Shown here piece after piece: positions 5,549 to 8,616 of a stretch of DNA of 8,616 nt; the first letter of the stretch is position 1, and each line of letters begins with the position of its first letter. Source of the DNA: Planctomycetota bacterium. Its GTDB lineage: Bacteria > Planctomycetota > MHYJ01 > JACPRB01. Under the pieces are notes generated by a model. It made no database searches, was not told the origin of the DNA, and saw nothing but the letters and a program-made list of their open reading frames with translations. Location: contig JACQFK010000191.1 of NCBI GenBank assembly GCA_016200125.1, forward strand, positions 1-8,616, read 5' to 3'. The position numbers and the translations under genes were made by a program.

Positions 5549-7035
5549 TCGCGCTTCCGATTATCTATCTGGGCTCGCTGGAGGCTCCCGCTGTAGTCCA
5601 CGTACACCGTCTTCCACTCCGTGAACACCTCGTAGACCGGGTGCGCCCCCTCCCGGTGGCCGTTCCCCGTGTCCTTCGTGCCCCCGAAGGGGAAATGGCA
5701 TTCCGCGCCGATCGTGGGGGCGTTCACGTAGACGATGCCCGTTTCCAGCTCCTGCATGGCATAGAAGGCGTTGTTGACGTCCCGGGTATAGATGGAGCTG
5801 GAGAGACCGTAGGCGGTATCATTCAAACAGCGCACTCCCTCGTCAAGGTCTTTCACCGTCAGCACCGAGAGGACCGGCCCGAAGATCTCCTCCTTCGCGA
5901 TCCGGGCCGCCGGCTTCACGCCGTCGAAGACCGTCGGCTGATAGAAGCAGCCTTTCGCGAGCGTCCCCTCCTCCGCGGGCCCGCCGCCGCAGAGCAGCCT
6001 GCCCTCCTTCTTCCCGATCTTCACGTACTCGTCGACCGCCTTCACCCGCTCGCGGTTGATGAGCGGCCCGACCTCGTTCTTCTCGTCGAGGCCCGGCCCG
6101 ATGCGCAGCTTCTTCGCCCGCTCGACCAGCCGCCCGACGAACTCGTCGTGGATCTTCTTGTGGAGGATGAGCCTCGAGGTCGCGGTGCAGCGCTGGCCCG
6201 TCGTGCCGAAGGCGCCCCAGAGGACGCCGTCGAGCGCGAGGTCGAGGTCGGCGTCGTCCATGACGATCTGCGCGTTCTTGCCGCCCAGCTCGAGGGAGAC
6301 GCGCTTCAGCATCCGCCCCGCCTCGGCATGGAGTTCTCGCCCCACGGCGCTGGAGCCGGTGAAGCTGATCACGCGGGTGTCCGGGTGCCTGACGAGCGCC
6401 CCGCCGACCGTGGAGCCGGAGCCGTGGACGAGGTTGACGACGCCCGCCGGCAGGCCCGCCTCCTCGAGGACCTCCATCAGGAGATGGGAGCAGTGCGGGG
6501 TGTCGCTCGCCGGCTTGAGGACGATCGTGTTGCCCGCGACCAGCGCCGGGAAGGACTTCCAGGTGGGGATCGCCAGCGGAAAGTTCCAGGGCGTGATGAG
6601 GCCGGCGACGCCGATCGGGACCCGCATCGTCCAGCCCGTCTTGTTCGCGAGCTCGCTCGGCGCCGAGAACCCGTGGAGCCGGCGCCCCTCGCTCCCGTGC
6701 AGCCAGGCGGTGTCGATGCCCTCCTGGACGTCGCCCCGCGCCTCCTTGAGCACCTTGCCCATTTCGCGCGTCATGGCCTTCGCGATCTCCTCCTTGCGCC
6801 GGGTGAGGATCTCGCCGACCTTGAGGATCAGCTCGCCGCGCTTCGGGGCCGGCGTGAGGCGCCAGCCGTTGTAGGCCTTATTCGCCGCGGCCACGGCGGC
6901 GTCGACGTCCTTCGCCTCGCTGGCCGGGAACTCGCCCACGACGTCGTCGAGGTCCGCCGGGTTTCGGTCGGGAAAGGTCTTCCCGCTCTTCGCCGGGACC
7001 CACCTGCCGCCGATGAAGTTCTTGAAGCTGGTCAT
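5545..7035 (-). CDS. NAD(P)+-dependent aldehyde dehydrogenase
   Basis: This is a full-length (496 residues) member of the ALDH superfamily, which oxidises aldehydes to carboxylates with NAD(P)+. The oxyanion-hole motif is TPWNFPLA (N151), the cofactor lysine is in LKPASDTP (K174), the general base is in LELGGKN (E249), and the catalytic cysteine is in GQRCTATSR (C283). EEIFGPVLSV (382-391) binds nicotinamide ribose. The C-terminal part, FTEWKTVYVDYSG and LQRAQID, resembles the alpha-ketoglutaric-semialdehyde or piperideine-6-carboxylate dehydrogenase type, but the substrate is not assigned. I chose ATG 7035 because MTSFKNFIGGRW is the normal N-terminus; an in-frame GTG at 7059 lies inside a tandem repeat. 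No Shine-Dalgarno sequence precedes 7035. The gene ends in an ATGA overlap with pntA, suggesting that NADH made here can feed the transhydrogenase (inference). Confidence 0.95.
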   Translation of the reverse strand: MTSFKNFIGGRWVPAKSGKTFPDRNPADLDDVVGEFPASEAKDVDAAVAAANKAYNGWRLTPAPKRGELILKVGEILTRRKEEIAKAMTREMGKVLKEARGDVQEGIDTAWLHGSEGRRLHGFSAPSELANKTGWTMRVPIGVAGLITPWNFPLAIPTWKSFPALVAGNTIVLKPASDTPHCSHLLMEVLEEAGLPAGVVNLVHGSGSTVGGALVRHPDTRVISFTGSSAVGRELHAEAGRMLKRVSLELGGKNAQIVMDDADLDLALDGVLWGAFGTTGQRCTATSRLILHKKIHDEFVGRLVERAKKLRIGPGLDEKNEVGPLINRERVKAVDEYVKIGKKEGRLLCGGGPAEEGTLAKGCFYQPTVFDGVKPAARIAKEEIFGPVLSVLTVKDLDEGVRCLNDTAYGLSSSIYTRDVNNAFYAMQELETGIVYVNAPTIGAECHFPFGGTKDTGNGHREGAHPVYEVFTEWKTVYVDYSGSLQRAQIDNRKRE

Positions 7036-7094
7036 GGAAGGAATTAAACACAAAGACACGAAGGCACAAAGAAGAATCGAGGAGGGGACGGGGT
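7036..7094. repeat. Gap with octamer tandem repeat (CACAAAGA type)
   Basis: The 59-base gap holds three octamers, CACAAAGA, CACGAAGG and CACAAAGA, at about 7049-7072. On the coding strand the repeat reads as T-rich DNA running almost to the aldehyde dehydrogenase start. A TTTAAT box at 7047-7042 could be a -10, with TTGTGC 15 bases upstream as a poor -35, so any promoter here is weakly supported. This is one of three unrelated short tandem repeat types in the larger intergenic gaps of the window. Confidence 0.65.
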
Positions 7095-7361
7095 CTAGGG
7101 CACGGCGCGCTGGAGCTGCCTGGAACGCAGCGGCGTGACTTTCATGCGTCCATGGCAGTCCGGACAGCCGGTCCAGCCCCAGAGGACGCAGCCGTGGGTC
7201 GTGAGGGCGAGGCTCCGCACGATGTGGCCCGTCTCCCGTTCATGGCGCAGGCAGGTGGGGCACTCCTGGCCCCGGTAGAAGCCGACATGGGCGCCGGCTC
7301 CGAGGATCAGCAGGAGCAGGATCGTCCAGGGCAGGAGCATCCTCGGCGTCCGCCGGTTCAT
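7095..7361 (-). CDS. Small membrane-anchored Cys-rich (zinc-ribbon-like) protein
   Basis: This 88-residue protein is not one I recognise. A basic N-terminus (NRRTPR) and one hydrophobic helix (about residues 8-27) suggest an uncleaved signal anchor. The rest contains CPTC (C34, C37), an isolated C58 and CPDCHG (C66, C69, H70). Two C-P-x-C knuckles about 28 residues apart suggest a zinc ribbon or rubredoxin-like metal site. A single c-type haem at CPDCH is possible if the domain is periplasmic, but a distal ligand is not evident. The ATG at 7361 has a perfect AGGAGG (7371-7366) 4 bases upstream that overlaps the ETF-QO stop codon, so the gene is translated with ETF-QO. A link to electron transfer is inferred only from position. 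Confidence 0.75.
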   Translation of the reverse strand: MNRRTPRMLLPWTILLLLILGAGAHVGFYRGQECPTCLRHERETGHIVRSLALTTHGCVLWGWTGCPDCHGRMKVTPLRSRQLQRAVP

Positions 7362-7369
7362 GCCGCCTC

Positions 7370-8616
7370 CTACAGATTCTGATAGGCGGGGCCGCCGCCG
7401 CCTTCGTGGGGCACCCAGCGGATGATGTCGTAGGGGTCCATGATGTCGCAGGTCTTGCAGTGGACGCAGTTCGAGAAGTTGATCTGGAGCTTCCCCACCC
7501 ACTCGTAGACCGCCGCCGGGCAGAAGTGCTGGCAGGGATTCCCGAACTCCTTCGTGCAGCGGTCCACGCAGATCTTCGGATCGAGCACGTGCAGGTGGCA
7601 GGCCTGGTCCTCGTCGTGGATCGTCCCCGAGGCGTAGATGTCCGAAAGCTTCGAGAAGGTGAGCTTGTCGTCGAACTTGATCTTGTCGGGCTTGGCGGCG
7701 GCGGAGCCGTGGACCTTCTCCAGGGACTTCATGCGGGTGTGGCCCGCCGGGATCCGGACGAACTCGAAGGGGCTCCAGCCGCCCGTGAACTCCCCCGCGG
7801 CCGCCCCGAGCGCGCCCCCCATGAGCCCGAACTTGAAGCCCTTCTTGAAGTTGCGCGCCTTCCAGAGCTCGGCCTTGATGTAGCTCGCGTCGACCCGCTC
7901 CGTGTAGGCGGAGAGCGTCTTCTCCGTACTGTCGCCCTTCTCGATCGCCTCGAAGGCCGTCTCCGCCGCGAGCATGCCGCTCTTGAGGGCCAGGTGGACG
8001 CCCTTCAGCCGCTGCGCGTCGAGCAGGCTCGCCGAATCCCCCGCCAGCATCGCGCCGTCCATCTGCAGCTTCGGGACCGCCGCCCAGCCGCCCTCCGGAA
8101 TCGTCTTCGCGCCGTACTCGATCATCTTGCCGCCGTCGAGCAGCGTGCGGATCTTCGGATGCGTTTTGAACTTCTGCAGGTTGTGGTGCGGGTCGGTGAA
8201 GGGATCCCGGTAGTCGAGCCCGGTGACGAAGCCCAGGTCGATCCGGTCCTTCGACATCGTGTAGATGAAGCCGCCGCCGAAGGTCTCGTGCGGCAGCGGC
8301 CAGTTCATCGTGTGGATCACGCGGCCCTTCGGAGTCGACCCCTGGGGCATCTCCCAGATCTCCTTCACGCCCGTCGCGTAGACCTGGGGCGCGCGGCCCT
8401 CGGCAAGCTTGAAGCGGTCGGACAGGATCCGCGTAAGCGATCCGCGCGGCCCTTCGCCGACGATCGTGACCTTGGCCTTGATGTCGACGCCCGCCTCGTA
8501 GTTCGCCTTCCGCTGGCCCTGCTTGTCGACCCCCTTGTCCCCCGTCCGGACGCCGGCCACCCGGCCGTTCTCGATCAGGGCGTCGACCGCCGGGAAGCCG
8601 GGGAACACGTTGACCC
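7370..8616 (-). CDS. Electron transfer flavoprotein:quinone oxidoreductase, C-terminal part
   Basis: The enzyme passes electrons from reduced ETF through FAD and an iron-sulfur cluster to membrane quinone. The window holds about 414 codons; the N-terminal FAD-binding GxGxxG part (roughly 130-140 residues) lies beyond the right edge. Residues are counted from the GTG at 8608, which is internal and not a start. Visible landmarks are VFPGFPA, VGEGPRGSLTRIL (50-62), YGAKTIPEGGW (165-175), LAGDSASLLDAQRLKGVHLALKSGMLAAE (188-216) and the C-terminal ferredoxin-like domain. Cluster ligands by comparison with the human enzyme are C363 (FCPAAVYEW) and C381, C384, C387 (NCVHCKTCD). Extra cysteines C337, C347, C351 and C359 (CVDRCTKEFGNPC) give a FixX-like pattern. 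The tail EGGGGPAYQNL is typical of the family. The TAG stop overlaps the ribosome binding site of the next gene. The mammalian gene is ETFDH. Confidence 0.95.
   Translation of the reverse strand, partial: VNVFPGFPAVDALIENGRVAGVRTGDKGVDKQGQRKANYEAGVDIKAKVTIVGEGPRGSLTRILSDRFKLAEGRAPQVYATGVKEIWEMPQGSTPKGRVIHTMNWPLPHETFGGGFIYTMSKDRIDLGFVTGLDYRDPFTDPHHNLQKFKTHPKIRTLLDGGKMIEYGAKTIPEGGWAAVPKLQMDGAMLAGDSASLLDAQRLKGVHLALKSGMLAAETAFEAIEKGDSTEKTLSAYTERVDASYIKAELWKARNFKKGFKFGLMGGALGAAAGEFTGGWSPFEFVRIPAGHTRMKSLEKVHGSAAAKPDKIKFDDKLTFSKLSDIYASGTIHDEDQACHLHVLDPKICVDRCTKEFGNPCQHFCPAAVYEWVGKLQINFSNCVHCKTCDIMDPYDIIRWVPHEGGGGPAYQNL

Noticed and set aside
7362..7502. Longer 135-residue version of the Cys-rich protein starting at 7502
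   Set aside because: The extension is antisense-like Arg-rich sequence inside ETF-QO. The ATG at 7361 has a perfect Shine-Dalgarno sequence and a sensible signal anchor.

Overview
The window is GC-rich bacterial DNA in which every gene I can support is read from the minus strand, so transcription runs from right (8616) to left (1). The gene set points to a respiring Gram-negative bacterium: an electron-transfer-flavoprotein:quinone oxidoreductase, a three-gene proton-translocating transhydrogenase of the Rhodospirillum type, and the start of a PilT-like type IV pilus motor. No single gene fixes the phylum. The GC-rich codon use and the short tandem repeats in the gaps between genes would suit one of several environmental lineages (Acidobacteriota, Myxococcota, Elusimicrobiota and similar); this is only a guess.

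Right part (about 2334-8616), a redox block. ETF-quinone oxidoreductase (N-terminus cut by the window edge) is followed by an 88-residue membrane-anchored Cys-rich protein whose ribosome binding site overlaps the ETF-QO stop codon. After a 59-base gap come an aldehyde dehydrogenase, pntA (alpha-1), pntAB (alpha-2) and pntB, each joined to the next by a 1- or 4-base start/stop overlap. A small two-helix membrane protein follows 28 bases after pntB. My inference is that aldehyde oxidation yields NADH, the transhydrogenase uses the proton gradient to turn NADH into NADPH, and ETF-QO passes electrons from acyl-CoA or amino-acid dehydrogenases into the quinone pool.

Middle part (about 809-2298), a decayed block. 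A D-amino-acid aminotransferase-like gene lacks about 70 internal codons, including the catalytic lysine, and shifts frame at the junction. Directly behind it lies a serine beta-lactamase-family gene whose coding sequence begins only at the catalytic S-x-x-K, with a heptanucleotide repeat array where its N-terminus should be. Both look like pseudogenes, or a misassembled or collapsed stretch.

Left part (1-808). A 177-base gap holds two oppositely oriented clusters of a GTACCAG-type heptamer, a perfect 9-base-arm hairpin, and a sigma70-like promoter partly built from the repeat. That promoter reads into a GAF-domain protein, which overlaps the start of a PilT-like ATPase by ATGA.

I see no RNA gene, CRISPR array, phage or insertion-sequence gene, and no evident new defence or biosynthetic system. 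The most unusual features are the repeats in the larger intergenic gaps, the two broken genes, and the cysteine-rich FixX-like tail of ETF-QO.
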